A stretch of DNA of 64,000 bases from Alteromonadaceae bacterium XY-R5 (lineage in GTDB: Bacteria > Pseudomonadota > Gammaproteobacteria > Enterobacterales > Alteromonadaceae), in the NCBI GenBank assembly GCA_001660395.1, contig LXWE01000002.1, positions 496,001-560,000 on the forward strand, in the 5' to 3' direction. Positions 36,501 to 44,826 of this stretch are shown here, piece by piece. A program made the position numbers and the translations under genes. The first letter of the stretch is position 1; every line of letters starts with the position of its first letter. The notes under the pieces are model-generated. The model was not told the origin of the DNA. It saw only the letters and a list, made by a program, of their open reading frames with translations, and searched no databases.

Positions 36501-36733
36501 CATCCTTTACGACTTACGCTGGGTTGGTGCCGATTTTGGGCGAAACCTCGCATCAGGCTCAGTTCTTAATTCCTGCTGCGGCTTCTCTTGGCTATGGTAT
36601 CTTGTTTGCCACTTTTATTACCTTGTTACTGATCCCTGCTTTATTGTTGATTCAGGCAGAATGTAAACAGGGCTTAAATAATCTGTTTAAGCGAGTACGC
36701 GGACAACAGGTCCAACAGGAGCCAATATGCTAA
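33587..36733 (+). CDS. RND efflux pump permease
   Basis: A 1048-residue RND transporter with the two-fold repeat of one TM, a large periplasmic loop and five or six TMs. TM1 is NSVSANLLLISIIVLGVFSL. The proton-relay acidic pair is in GFIMALGIVVDDAVVVGES (TM4). The second half repeats at GMPLTGKVRVAFFPDIPADVV and has LSIYVLLAVPLKSYIQP and SMNGILALSGVVVNDSLLL. The second-half relay position is V-V-N-D, also typical. Substrates cannot be told from sequence. It overlaps the response regulator start by 7 bases. Confidence 0.95.
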   Translation: MNQQQGGIIGWFARNSVSANLLLISIIVLGVFSLNEIRKEAFPSMDPRFITVAMTYDSGDPKLAEEGIAVKIEDALESVPGIKRITSTSNASGSDVSIEKKTDYDLDTLLTDVKTKVDAIYNFPADAEKAVITKGRREDHAIWVQLWGDTDRQTLQQLAERLKVELLAQPAIADLDISGKADPMLSVEIDEAKLQAYGLTLSDVADVINAESTTSLSTSLRNDQKVVRLKAAQQAYRAAEFAKIPLVTGSDGAQVYLGDVATVTDTFEDDPFVLSRYNGKPGIAIEITMDEYGDVVNIVDQANQVVQQWNDKGLLPANVQLETWYDKSTMITERLSLLTKNALTGIAMVFAVLALFLNLRVAFWVAAGLPFIFFGTLYFMTDTYTGMTINEMTTFGFIMALGIVVDDAVVVGESVYATRQKYGDTLENTIKGTLKVAVPTVFGVLTTVAAFAALSNVSGGLGQLYAQFGTIVTICLLLSVVESKFILPAHLAHLNTRKKAKHEGLWARIQHGADAGLQWFNYKLYKPMIGYVLRFRYAVVLGFVALLILVMGMPLTGKVRVAFFPDIPADVVSADMTMQNDASFGQTNANLDWLELTAMQADRQLRNAEDNGDSAIKSLQLVASADQSGSAEVELVKSAPYTTTEFAHVWKSLAGSPEGVKKLRILSSREMVDSFKVELRAMDEQTVMTAGKEFKQALAAIAGVSGINDNLSKGQPALRFELSEQGRALGMDTAELSAQILRLFGGEVVQRFQRDKDEVKVRVRYPENARKTLADVMVANVRLEDGTVVPLNTVANIISDYQPDEITRIDGLRAVYISAAVDKDQISSNELVDDLKRNLIPQLEASYPGLKVHFAGEAEQQAETTSSMSGMFVLALLSIYVLLAVPLKSYIQPVIIMTAIPFGVVGAILGHWWNDLTLSILSMNGILALSGVVVNDSLLLVSTYNELREEGMEVGEAISTACTSRLRAVLLTSFTTYAGLVPILGETSHQAQFLIPAAASLGYGILFATFITLLLIPALLLIQAECKQGLNNLFKRVRGQQVQQEPIC

Positions 36734-37404
36734 GCGTATTGCTGGTAGAAGACGATATTGATTTGGCTGCGACGGTCGTGGATTACCTTGAACTTGAAGA
36801 TATCCGCTGTGACCACGCTGCCAACGGCGTTGCCGGGTTAAACCTGTTGACGTCACACCGTTACGACGTGCTGATTCTGGATTTGAATCTACCACGTCTG
36901 GACGGCCTGAGTCTTTGCCGGCAGGCGCGAGAGCTTGGGGTTGATGTGCCGGTGATTATGCTGACCGCACGCGATACTCTGGAAGATAAAGTATCTGGTT
37001 TTGAACACGGTGCGGATGATTATCTGGTCAAGCCGTTTGCTCTGGAAGAACTCACCGTCAGGGTCAAGGCGCTTGCAAAGCGGCGCAGCGGTCAGGTGAG
37101 CTTGCTACAGGTGGAAAATTTGCAGTTAGACCTGCAAAGCAGAGCCGCTAAGCGTGGCGAGCGTGGCCTTAAACTTTCGCCGACTGGATTGAAAATACTG
37201 GAAGTGCTGATGCGGGCCAGCCCTCAGCCGGTAAGCCGGGAAGCCTTGCTCGAGGCTGTGTGGGGCGACGAACAGCCCGATAGCAATAATCTTAAAGTGC
37301 ATATATTCAATTTGCGCAAAGCCATTGATACTGACGCCGATATTGCCTTGTTACACACACTGGCGGGCGTGGGGTTTGTATTAAGAGAACAAGGAACGCG
37401 CTAG
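36727..37404 (+). CDS. OmpR-family response regulator of the efflux operon
   Basis: A 225-residue regulator. Receiver residues: acidic pair in VLLVEDDID, phosphoacceptor D52 in LILDLNLP, T in IMLTARD and K in LVKPF. The C-terminal winged helix spans about 130-222 (SPTGLKILEVLMRASPQPVSREALLEAVWGDE and HIFNLRKAID). It is encoded in the same transcript as the pump, which fits autoregulation, and the tandem repeats at 30964-30985 are a likely target. The kinase gene follows after 28 bases. Confidence 0.95.
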   Translation: MLSVLLVEDDIDLAATVVDYLELEDIRCDHAANGVAGLNLLTSHRYDVLILDLNLPRLDGLSLCRQARELGVDVPVIMLTARDTLEDKVSGFEHGADDYLVKPFALEELTVRVKALAKRRSGQVSLLQVENLQLDLQSRAAKRGERGLKLSPTGLKILEVLMRASPQPVSREALLEAVWGDEQPDSNNLKVHIFNLRKAIDTDADIALLHTLAGVGFVLREQGTR

Positions 37405-37432
37405 ACAGTCGCGATAACGAGGAAAGATTCGG

Positions 37433-38713
37433 GTGAAATTACGATTAAGTCTGCGTTTGTATTTTCTGGCTGGCGTATTGTTTCTGATGACAGCTCTGGT
37501 TGCAGGATTCAGTGTGGTATCGGTAAATAACTTTCTGGATGGAATGGATGCAGTCATGCGTGGAACCATGCAGGATATGGCCAACTCTGTTGATGTTGAA
37601 GACGGTCGGGTACATGAACTACTGGACGTAAAAGTCAGTCGACGCTGGCAAGACATGCCTACCGACCTTACCCAGCACTTTGATGGCCCGCCTGAACAAT
37701 TTGGGGTACTGAAGAAATTTGTTCGTCAGGAGAATTGGTTCACGCGTCCAACGGAAGGCCATTTGGCTATGAAGGTGAAGCGAAGTGATGGCCAAATTCG
37801 TTATCTTGTGAAGTCTTTTGGACCCGCACCAAAAGAAGATGAACATCGTTCTATTTGGCATAATCGTATCGTACAGGCGTTAGTGTTTGGTTTATTGTGC
37901 ATTGCTGTTTGCTGGGCATTATTGCTATTGCTGTTAAAGCATATCGCCAGCCCGATTGAGCGCTTGAGGCAGTGGGCTCGGGAGTTATCGCCAGAACGAT
38001 TGGCAAACCCGGCACCGGATTTTCGATACTCTGAACTAAATGCGTTAGCGGAGCTGATTCGCCAGAGTTTATCTTCGGTTCAGGAAGGACTAGCAAGAGA
38101 GCAAGACTTTCTGCGCCACGCCAGTCACGAATTACGCACTCCAATCGCGGTAGTGCGTTCTAATACCGAACTATTAAATAAATTATTGCCTGATGCCACG
38201 TCAAAACAGCAAGCTGTGATCCAACGGATCACCAATGCTGGCGTAACTATGAGTGATTTGACCGAAACACTGCTTTGGCTGAGCCGTGAACATGAATCCG
38301 CACCGGCCACCAGAGAGGTGAGACTGGACCAGCTATTGGAGCAATTGGCAGAGGATTTACGTTATCTAATCAAAGGTAAACGCCTTGCCTTGCATATGGA
38401 CTGTCATGTCGCCACAGTGACAGTGAGCGAAACCGCGTGCCGAATTGTGTTGAATAACCTGATCCGGAATGCATTTCAGCATACTCAGTCTGGCTGGGTG
38501 AATATTCAGCAAATGGGCAATAGAGTGCTTATCACTAACCATGATGACGAGAGTAGTGAGGCAGAACAGCAGGAACTGGGCTTTGGTCTCGGTCTTGCCC
38601 TAACGGAAAAGCTGACACGCCGACTGGGTTGGAAATACACAAATCAGCCTGGTTCGTCTGGCCACAGTGTTGAAGTCATATTGCCTAACGCCTCACCAAC
38701 AGCTTTAGGCTGA
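37433..38713 (+). CDS. Sensor histidine kinase of the efflux operon
   Basis: A 426-residue kinase starting at a GTG (37433) with GAGGAAAG about 7 bases upstream. TM1 (YFLAGVLFLMTALVAGFSVV), a periplasmic sensor of about 110 residues, TM2 (VQALVFGLLCIAVCWALLLLLL), a HAMP-like segment, HisKA with H232 (ASHELRTPIAVV), and an HATPase with NLIRNAFQH and FGLGLALTEKL. It should phosphorylate the regulator encoded upstream. The sensed signal is unknown. A hairpin without U-run follows the stop. Confidence 0.93.
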   Translation: MKLRLSLRLYFLAGVLFLMTALVAGFSVVSVNNFLDGMDAVMRGTMQDMANSVDVEDGRVHELLDVKVSRRWQDMPTDLTQHFDGPPEQFGVLKKFVRQENWFTRPTEGHLAMKVKRSDGQIRYLVKSFGPAPKEDEHRSIWHNRIVQALVFGLLCIAVCWALLLLLLKHIASPIERLRQWARELSPERLANPAPDFRYSELNALAELIRQSLSSVQEGLAREQDFLRHASHELRTPIAVVRSNTELLNKLLPDATSKQQAVIQRITNAGVTMSDLTETLLWLSREHESAPATREVRLDQLLEQLAEDLRYLIKGKRLALHMDCHVATVTVSETACRIVLNNLIRNAFQHTQSGWVNIQQMGNRVLITNHDDESSEAEQQELGFGLGLALTEKLTRRLGWKYTNQPGSSGHSVEVILPNASPTALG

Positions 38714-38735
38714 CAACGTATTTTGCAATTCTCGG

Positions 38736-38757
38736 CGAGGTGATTTGTCTCACCTCG
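38736..38757 (+). terminator. Hairpin downstream of the sensor kinase
   Basis: CGAGGTGA/TCACCTCG with a 6-base loop, 23 bases after the stop. U-run absent, so weak as a terminator. Confidence 0.5.
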
Positions 38758-39084
38758 CGGCATCTTAATAATCTCTTCGGCTACAGCATTTACATGCCTT
38801 AGTAGCAAGCAGAACGCTCAAATCTCTACTTTCTATTCAAGTTACAGCAAGTTCAGTTCGCTTAAATGAACTATGCACTGCACTATGCGCTAGTGAGTAA
38901 CATTCGCAGGATGACCGATAGCAGCATCTCTTTAATCTGCTCAGATGCGCTCAGACATTATTAGTCATAGAATACTAAATTAAATAAATTCATAGGCTTA
39001 CAGTCTATTGAGATGCATCGACAGGGTCAGGAGGAGAGTATTGGCACTTGTTTCATCTCCTTCAGTCTGGTGCTGAAATCCGTG

Positions 39085-39103
39085 TGTAAACAATTTGTTT
39101 ACA
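39085..39103. promoter_or_regulatory. Perfect 19-bp palindrome, candidate operator
   Basis: TGTAAACAA, a central T, then TTGTTTACA: two 9-base arms without mismatch. It lies 317 bases upstream of the first AVLGYN small ORF. Such length and perfection fit a dimeric repressor site. I cannot name the regulator. Confidence 0.55.
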
Positions 39104-39420
39104 ATTTGGGTGTTGGAAAAAATTAAAAATTTTTATCTGGTCCGGCCTTCAGTCTAAATCCCTGCAACCAAAGGCATTGTTGTTAATTATTGATTTTTTA
39201 ATAGTCTAAAAAGCTATTTATAATCATTTGTGTGGTGCATTCGACCTTTTGATGGTTTCTTTTTGCTTGTATGGTGAGGTATAGGTTATGCAAAGCTATA
39301 CAAAATGACTATTTGGGGTGGTTACAAGGTCGATTAAACATTGTACGATAGTCAAAAGCCTGAATAGTCAGGTGTTTAATTCGATTTTCTTGCTTTACCC
39401 TTGTTAATTGAGAACCTGTG

Positions 39421-39597
39421 ATGAAACCTGTTGTTAATTTGAAAAATTCATTTGAAAAACAAAAAGATAAATTTAGTTCATGTGCGAATATCATGGCCAT
39501 TAAAGGCAAGATTCAGCAAACTAAGCAACAACAATTATCACATTACAAGACATTAGGGCATGAAGAGGACGGAATTGCTGTTCTCGGATACAACTAA
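39421..39597 (+). CDS. Small protein ending in AVLGYN, copy 1 (58 residues)
   Basis: ATG at 39421, stop TAA at 39595-39597. The product begins MKPVVNLKNSFEKQKDKFSS, is rich in Lys and Gln, and ends HEEDGIAVLGYN. TTGAGAACC upstream is a weak ribosome site. The last 12 residues match copy 2 at 8 positions (pattern [HY]E[ER]D[GD][IM]AVLGYN), which strongly supports translation of both. No signal peptide or membrane segment is present. No family is recognised. A conserved C-terminal tail with a variable front half could be a precursor peptide, an antitoxin-like or a regulatory protein. Confidence 0.7.
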   Translation: MKPVVNLKNSFEKQKDKFSSCANIMAIKGKIQQTKQQQLSHYKTLGHEEDGIAVLGYN

Positions 39598-39862
39598 GGA
39601 ATATGGGGCAATGGGGGGCAGATTCTTTCAGGCCTTTTACCCATATTGGCTAACTGGCAATTTTAAGTTATCTGCTCTGACCATTTGGACAATTTCAAAA
39701 AATCGTAAAAAATTATTGTATTGCAGCAATAAATTACTAGACTGACTATTAGTAATACAATATGATTTATTTATATTGTTAACGGGATGTAGATCAAAAC
39801 GATGGTTTGAGACATCCGAACAGAACGCTTTAGCAGACAGCCCCAAGAAAGTGAGAAACATC
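39598..39862. promoter_or_regulatory. Intergenic region between the AVLGYN small ORFs with dyad symmetry
   Basis: Contains nested inverted repeats ATTGTATT...AATACAAT and ATTACTA...TAGTAAT (about 39716-39761), likely an operator or promoter for copy 2. The 8-mer TGACTATT (39743-39750) recurs 115 bases before copy 1 (39306-39313). No ORF with a ribosome site is seen here. Confidence 0.4.
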
Positions 39863-40045
39863 ATGAAAACAGCACCTCAGGCGACAATCGTCCCTTGCCA
39901 GGACAACGAGGTCACAGTGACGTTCAGAGAAATTCAACGTTTTAACCACCATCACGCAATGGTTGAAGCCAATAAGCACAAGATCGAGCCAAACTCGCCG
40001 CTCAACTATGAGCGCGATGATATGGCGGTACTTGGATATAACTAA
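39863..40045 (+). CDS. Small protein ending in AVLGYN, copy 2 (60 residues)
   Basis: ATG at 39863, preceded by GTGAGAAA, stop TAA at 40043-40045. The product begins MKTAPQATIVPCQDNEVTVT, contains a His run (RFNHHHAMVEANKHK), and ends YERDDMAVLGYN. An ORF extension to 39776 has no ribosome site. Its C-terminus matches copy 1, while the N-terminal 45 residues do not align. A UUCG-capped hairpin follows the stop by 11 bases. Function unknown. Confidence 0.72.
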   Translation: MKTAPQATIVPCQDNEVTVTFREIQRFNHHHAMVEANKHKIEPNSPLNYERDDMAVLGYN

Positions 40046-40056
40046 GTTCTGTTAGC

Positions 40057-40094
40057 AGTGCCGCTTAGTCATCTTCGGGTGGCTTTGCGGCATT
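40057..40094 (+). terminator. UUCG-capped hairpin after the second AVLGYN gene
   Basis: Outer stem AGTGCCGC/GCGGCATT, inner stem AGTCATC/GGTGGCT around the tetraloop TTCG (G-U pairs included), then CCTTTA. A stable end for the small-ORF transcript. Confidence 0.65.
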
Positions 40095-40164
40095 CCTTTA
40101 CGCGTTGGGCCTTGCATCAGGCAAAGGGCCTATGCTAGTTTCGCGCTTTTTATCCGGGGCGAAC

Positions 40165-41076
40165 ATGGGTGTTCAGGTAGATTGCGTTGCAACCCTTCCT
40201 TCCTCACATCAAATAGAATCCACTGCGAATAATCCGTTTTTGGGCGCTAAAGCCCTGGTGGTCGAAGGCGGTGCTATGCGTGGTATCTTTTCCGCCGGTG
40301 TGCTCGATTCTTTTTTGCAGTTTGGTTTTTCCCCGTACAACGTTTGTCTGGGGGTGTCTGCCGGTTCCACAAATCTGGCGGCCTGGTTAGCTGGTCAGCA
40401 AGGTCGAAACTATCGTGTGATCACTGATTATTCCTGTCGTCCTGAATTTATCAGTCTGACTAATTACCTGCGCGGTAAACATTATATTGATTTGGATTGG
40501 CTATGGCAGATCACCATCAATGAAATCAGACTCGATCTTAATACCTTCTCGAAACAAACTGTTCCGCTCTATGTTGTTACCACAGACATTCAAACCGGCG
40601 AAGCTAATTATGTGCTTGCCAATGCCGGAAATCTTGAGCAACTTTTAAAAGCATCCTGTGCGGTGCCGTTGGCTTATCGGTCGTTTCCTGAGTTAGATGG
40701 AAAGGGAAAAACCGATGGCGGTGTGGCTGACTCTATTCCGGTTATCAAAGCCTATGAAATGGGGGCCAGAGATATCACGGTTGTGCTATCAAAAGCTGTT
40801 GGATTCAGGAAAAAGCCTTCGTCTATGCCGTGGCTAATTGACCGCTTATTTGCACAATATCCGGCATTACAGTCTCAGCTTAAATCGCGTTATCAGCGTT
40901 ATAATCAGGCGCTGGAATTTATTCAAAATCCGCCAGCTGATTGCCGTATTCGCATCATCGCGCCGCCCAGCGAATTCTCTGTGGGAAGAACCACTCGTGA
41001 TGATCGTAAATTGAGAGCGGGCTATTCTATGGGTCGAAAAGCGGGCAGCGATTTCATCCACCAGTTCAGTGTATAG
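40165..41076 (+). CDS. Patatin-like phospholipase
   Basis: A 303-residue hydrolase if started at 40165 (CGGGGCG 4 bases upstream). Earlier starts at 40132 (ATG) or 40105 (TTG) are possible but lack ribosome sites. The patatin signature is intact: oxyanion GGAMRG, nucleophile GVSAGS (GxSxG), and Asp in KTDGGVADSIP (DGG). The family cleaves phospholipid acyl esters. There is no signal peptide, so it acts in the cytoplasm or at the inner leaflet. It lies 119 bases after the second small AVLGYN gene; a link is only positional. Confidence 0.9.
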   Translation: MGVQVDCVATLPSSHQIESTANNPFLGAKALVVEGGAMRGIFSAGVLDSFLQFGFSPYNVCLGVSAGSTNLAAWLAGQQGRNYRVITDYSCRPEFISLTNYLRGKHYIDLDWLWQITINEIRLDLNTFSKQTVPLYVVTTDIQTGEANYVLANAGNLEQLLKASCAVPLAYRSFPELDGKGKTDGGVADSIPVIKAYEMGARDITVVLSKAVGFRKKPSSMPWLIDRLFAQYPALQSQLKSRYQRYNQALEFIQNPPADCRIRIIAPPSEFSVGRTTRDDRKLRAGYSMGRKAGSDFIHQFSV

Positions 41077-41247
41077 CTATTCTTTAATATCCTTCCAGGC
41101 GCCTGAAATTTTTAAGTTTTTTATGCTTTCTGCTTCAGCCGGTATATTTCTCTGCTAGAGTAGCCAAAGTGAATGGAAAGGTAATAAGCATGCCTTGTGT
41201 GCGCTGCTGTGACCATTCAGTTTCCGGCTGGCTTTAGGAAAGGACGT

Positions 41248-44200
41248 ATGTTGAATTTGCGCAGTGTATGCTTGAGTTGCTGTTTGGTGATTTTTCTTGG
41301 TCTGACGCCACGCGCGTTTAGTCAAGCCAAAATGGCAGACATACAACAGGCTCTGGATTCTCTCAATCAGCAACTGCAATCGCAAAGCCTGTCACCAGAG
41401 GCAAAAGCGGCCATTACGGAACAAATAGAGTTTGCCCAGCAGAGTCTGGCCGAGCAAAAAGACTATGATGCCCAGTTGATCCAATATCAGCAGCAGGTAA
41501 AGCAAGCTGGCACTAAACTGGCGGAATTGGCGGCGCAAACAGAAGCGCTCAAAGCAAGGTCTGTCGAGATTGATAAAAGCCTCTCAACGGACGCGCTGTC
41601 AAATTCATTGTTACTGCTTCAGTCTGAACAAAGTGGTGTGCAATCTTCCCTTGATGCGTTGCTTAATCAGCAAACGCACCTCAATACCCGTCATGCAGAT
41701 ATTTCGCAGGAATTAAATGACATTCGTGCGCAGACAGATGCAACTAATCAGGCTTTGAATCATCAGGTCACGGCGGAAAGTGACCTCAACCAGACCAGCA
41801 CTCGATTGGCGCTGCAAGCTAAGTTGTTGAGTCAGCAAGCCAACATTAAATTACTTGAAGGTGAAATCTCGACGGTACCGGCACGTCAGTCTCTGGTTGA
41901 AGGGCAAATAGCACTCGCCAGTGCGCAGTTAGCCAGTTATCAAAAGAAAATTGACCTTATTCAGGCCGCGTTGGCCAAAAGTCAGTCCGGCATGGCCATT
42001 CAGATGCTGGAAGAGGCAGAACAAGCGGGGGCTCAGTTTGGCGAGCTGGCGTTATTTAGTGATATCACCAAAGAAAACCTGACATTGGCAAAGCAGTTTC
42101 ATCAAATCGCAATTGATGAGCCTGAACTTGCCAACAACATCGGACGTCTTTCCCAGCAACGTAGTAGTGTCCAGCAATCCGCACAAACCGTAGAGCGAGT
42201 ATTGGCCACAGGCCATATCACCGATGAGTTAGCCGTGTTACTCAGACGTTTGCGGGTAGGATTGCCAGAGGAACGGCATCTTGCATCCAGGTTAAAGGAT
42301 ATTGATGAAGCCTCAGTGCAATATCAGCTGAATCTTATTTTGTGGCAGGAAAAGCTACGCACTATTAACACTAATGATTATTTGGCTTCTGTAGCAGCGG
42401 GCGCAAATGAGCAGGGCGAAACGGGCCAGCCAACCGCCGCCCAGCAGCGTCAGTTGAAGGCGCTGGTCGACCAACAAAGTCGACTCTTGAATCGATTGAC
42501 GGATGCGGGTAATGCGATGATTGATAAGCTGGCAGATGAAAAGTCGCTTATCAGTGAAGTCAATACAAAAACCGTCGAATTAAAAACGTTACTGGACAGG
42601 CGGTTGGTGTGGTTGCCGTCCTACAGTCGTTTATCGGACAATTATTTACATAATCTTGGCGTCAGTATTGGCTGGTATGCCAATGCTACAGCCTGGGGAA
42701 AATTGGCTGAAACCTTGCGCCAGGGCATTGTCAGAGCACCTGTATTTGCGCTGGGCATGTTATTGGTATTTTTAGGCTGTTGCTGGTCACGCCGCCCTCT
42801 GAAAGCCTCACTGAAACGGATTAAAACCCGCATTGGTAAGGTGAATAGTGATACCTACTGGGCGACACCACTGGCCTTGCTGGAAACACTGATTCTGGCG
42901 CTGCCCTTACCTGTGCTTATTGGCTCTTTAGCTCTTTTGTTACTAATGGGAGCGGATAACGAGACGTTTTCTACCTCCATTGCACTGGCATTAGTGGCCC
43001 TGTGCAGCCTGAGTCTGACGTTATTATTCTTCCGATCTTTGTGTCGCGAAAACGGTATATTTTCAGCCCATTTTGGCTGGAGTAATATTGCCCGCAAACA
43101 ACTGGGACATTTGTTGACCTTTTTTGTTTGGTACCAGGGCATTGCGACGTTTGTATTTACATCAGCCATGGCCAGCGATGTGGTGGAGTTGCGCTATGGC
43201 ATTGCGATTCTGGCCTTCATGGTGATGTCTGTGGGGCTGGCTGGTTTTAGTTTTGCCTTCTTCCGGCCTAAAACCGGTATCGCCGCCACCATAAGCCATG
43301 AAGCATCGACGGCTCTGTTACCCAAAGTCGCTCTGGTGATCATGGTGACCGCGCCGCTGTTGGCAGGAGCGTTACCGTTGTTTGGCTTTTTTGATACTGC
43401 CGTGCAGTTACAAACGAAGTTATTTCAATCTGGTGTGATACTGATTTTGGTAGCTGTGGGATATGGCATCTTACTGCGCATGTTTGATGTGGCATTTCGA
43501 CGTTATCAATTGCGCAAAGTCATTGCCGTACGCCAGGAAAAAGCCCAGTTAAAGCAAATCGTCGGTGCAGATCGCGGAGAGGGTGCGCCCTTGCCAAAGG
43601 CAGAAAGCCTGCCGGATAAAAATGAAGTCTCGCGTAAAATGGCCAAAGCGGGACGATGGAGTGCTGGCACTTTAGTATTGGTTTGTTTGTGGTTTATTTG
43701 GTTGCCTTTATTGCCTGCACTAGGCGTCGTGAATGAAATTGTATTGTGGCAAAAACACGGTACGGTTGACGGAATCGAAGTAACAGACCCGGTAACACTG
43801 CTAAATATCCTGTTTTCGCTGGCGCTATTTATTATCGGATTCATCGCCGCTAAAAACTCAAAAGGATTGCTTGAGCTAAGTTACTTTGAAAAGGTCAGTA
43901 TGGACCCCGGCGCACGATATGCGGCTGTCACCATCGTTGGCTATGTGATTGCCGGAAGCACCCTTGTATTTGGCTTAAGTCAGCTGGGAATTGACTGGTC
44001 TAAACTCCAATGGATAGTGGCGGCTCTGGGCGTTGGTCTTGGCTTTGGTTTACAGGAGATTGTGGCTAATTTCGTCTCGGGGCTCATTATTCTGTTCGAG
44101 CGTCCAATACGAGTAGGGGATACCGTTACGATTGGCAGTTTAAGCGGCACCGTTTCGAATATTAAAATCCGCGCTACTACCATTACCGATTTCGATAATC

Positions 44201-44577
44201 GCGAGGTGTTACTGCCGAATAAATCGGTCATCACTGAAAACGTTATCAACTGGACGCTGGGCAATGCCATTACCCGGGTAGTGATTAATATTGGCGTGGC
44301 GTATGGTTCTGATATTCGCAAGGTCCGCGATCTGCTTTTAAGCGTGCTGGAGGGGCATCCGGATGTGCTGAAACTTCCGGCCCCCAGTGTATTTTTTACC
44401 AATCATGGCGAAAGTTCGCTGGATTTTGAATTACGCGTATTTGTCGAAACGCCGTCAAAACGTTTACCCGTTACCCATGATATCAATACCCTGATCAATG
44501 AAGCCCTAACCCGGGAAGGCTATGAAATTCCGTTCCCACAGCGGGATGTGCATATTATTTCTGCCGATAGTCAGTGA
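41248..44577 (+). CDS. Mechanosensitive channel, MscK/KefA-like
   Basis: A 1109-residue channel, the size of E. coli MscK. The start at 41248 has AGGAAAGG 4 bases upstream and yields a signal peptide (LSCCLVIFLGLTPRAFS). A long periplasmic coiled coil (about 30-450) rich in Gln and Ala follows, then about ten TM segments, then the MscS core. That core reads LGVGLGFGLQEIVANFVSGLIILFERPIRVGD and DFDNREVLLPNKSVITENVINWTLGN. It would open under membrane tension, perhaps gated by ions as in MscK. A hairpin follows at 44650-44669. Confidence 0.93.
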   Translation: MLNLRSVCLSCCLVIFLGLTPRAFSQAKMADIQQALDSLNQQLQSQSLSPEAKAAITEQIEFAQQSLAEQKDYDAQLIQYQQQVKQAGTKLAELAAQTEALKARSVEIDKSLSTDALSNSLLLLQSEQSGVQSSLDALLNQQTHLNTRHADISQELNDIRAQTDATNQALNHQVTAESDLNQTSTRLALQAKLLSQQANIKLLEGEISTVPARQSLVEGQIALASAQLASYQKKIDLIQAALAKSQSGMAIQMLEEAEQAGAQFGELALFSDITKENLTLAKQFHQIAIDEPELANNIGRLSQQRSSVQQSAQTVERVLATGHITDELAVLLRRLRVGLPEERHLASRLKDIDEASVQYQLNLILWQEKLRTINTNDYLASVAAGANEQGETGQPTAAQQRQLKALVDQQSRLLNRLTDAGNAMIDKLADEKSLISEVNTKTVELKTLLDRRLVWLPSYSRLSDNYLHNLGVSIGWYANATAWGKLAETLRQGIVRAPVFALGMLLVFLGCCWSRRPLKASLKRIKTRIGKVNSDTYWATPLALLETLILALPLPVLIGSLALLLLMGADNETFSTSIALALVALCSLSLTLLFFRSLCRENGIFSAHFGWSNIARKQLGHLLTFFVWYQGIATFVFTSAMASDVVELRYGIAILAFMVMSVGLAGFSFAFFRPKTGIAATISHEASTALLPKVALVIMVTAPLLAGALPLFGFFDTAVQLQTKLFQSGVILILVAVGYGILLRMFDVAFRRYQLRKVIAVRQEKAQLKQIVGADRGEGAPLPKAESLPDKNEVSRKMAKAGRWSAGTLVLVCLWFIWLPLLPALGVVNEIVLWQKHGTVDGIEVTDPVTLLNILFSLALFIIGFIAAKNSKGLLELSYFEKVSMDPGARYAAVTIVGYVIAGSTLVFGLSQLGIDWSKLQWIVAALGVGLGFGLQEIVANFVSGLIILFERPIRVGDTVTIGSLSGTVSNIKIRATTITDFDNREVLLPNKSVITENVINWTLGNAITRVVINIGVAYGSDIRKVRDLLLSVLEGHPDVLKLPAPSVFFTNHGESSLDFELRVFVETPSKRLPVTHDINTLINEALTREGYEIPFPQRDVHIISADSQ

Positions 44578-44649
44578 TATTTATTTGAGTATATCTAGGC
44601 AAGTTTTTCGCCAAATTCAGTTCCTGATATATCGGTTAAAAACTTGCTT

Positions 44650-44669
44650 GATAGGTTAGTTTACCTATC
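44650..44669 (+). terminator. Hairpin downstream of the mechanosensitive channel gene
   Basis: GATAGGT/ACCTATC with a 6-base loop; no U-run, so a weak terminator. Confidence 0.4.
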
Positions 44670-44826
44670 TGGGGATTCATACTAAGTTATAAGAACTCAT
44701 ACGTCACAACTATACTTCTGGTTAATTAATAATCAATCTATTTATGTAAACATGTTAACTAATTCGACATGCTCATTTTAAGGATGGTTATAAAAACCGT
44801 TAGAGCACCGACAATGTAGGTGATAT

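Larger units (their letters stand above)
38714..39420. other. Gene-poor, apparently AT-rich stretch
   Basis: 707 bases with no ORF having a ribosome site. It contains a hairpin (38736-38757, CGAGGTGA/TCACCTCG) just after the kinase gene, a perfect palindrome at 39085-39103 and a long leader before the first AVLGYN small ORF. It looks richer in A and T than the flanking genes, which may mark acquired DNA. I have not measured the composition. Confidence 0.6.

Noticed and set aside
39013-39126. A 37-codon ORF (MHRQGQEES start) over the palindrome
   Set aside because: No ribosome site before the ATG, no family-like sequence, and it runs through the palindrome.
39790-39806. FNR- or CRP-like site (TAGATCAAAACG)
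   Set aside because: Only one half-site is visible; the other half does not match.
38714-40100. Mobile element or prophage remnant in the AT-rich region
   Set aside because: No transposase, integrase, terminal repeats or tRNA-adjacent att site seen. The AT-rich look alone is not enough.
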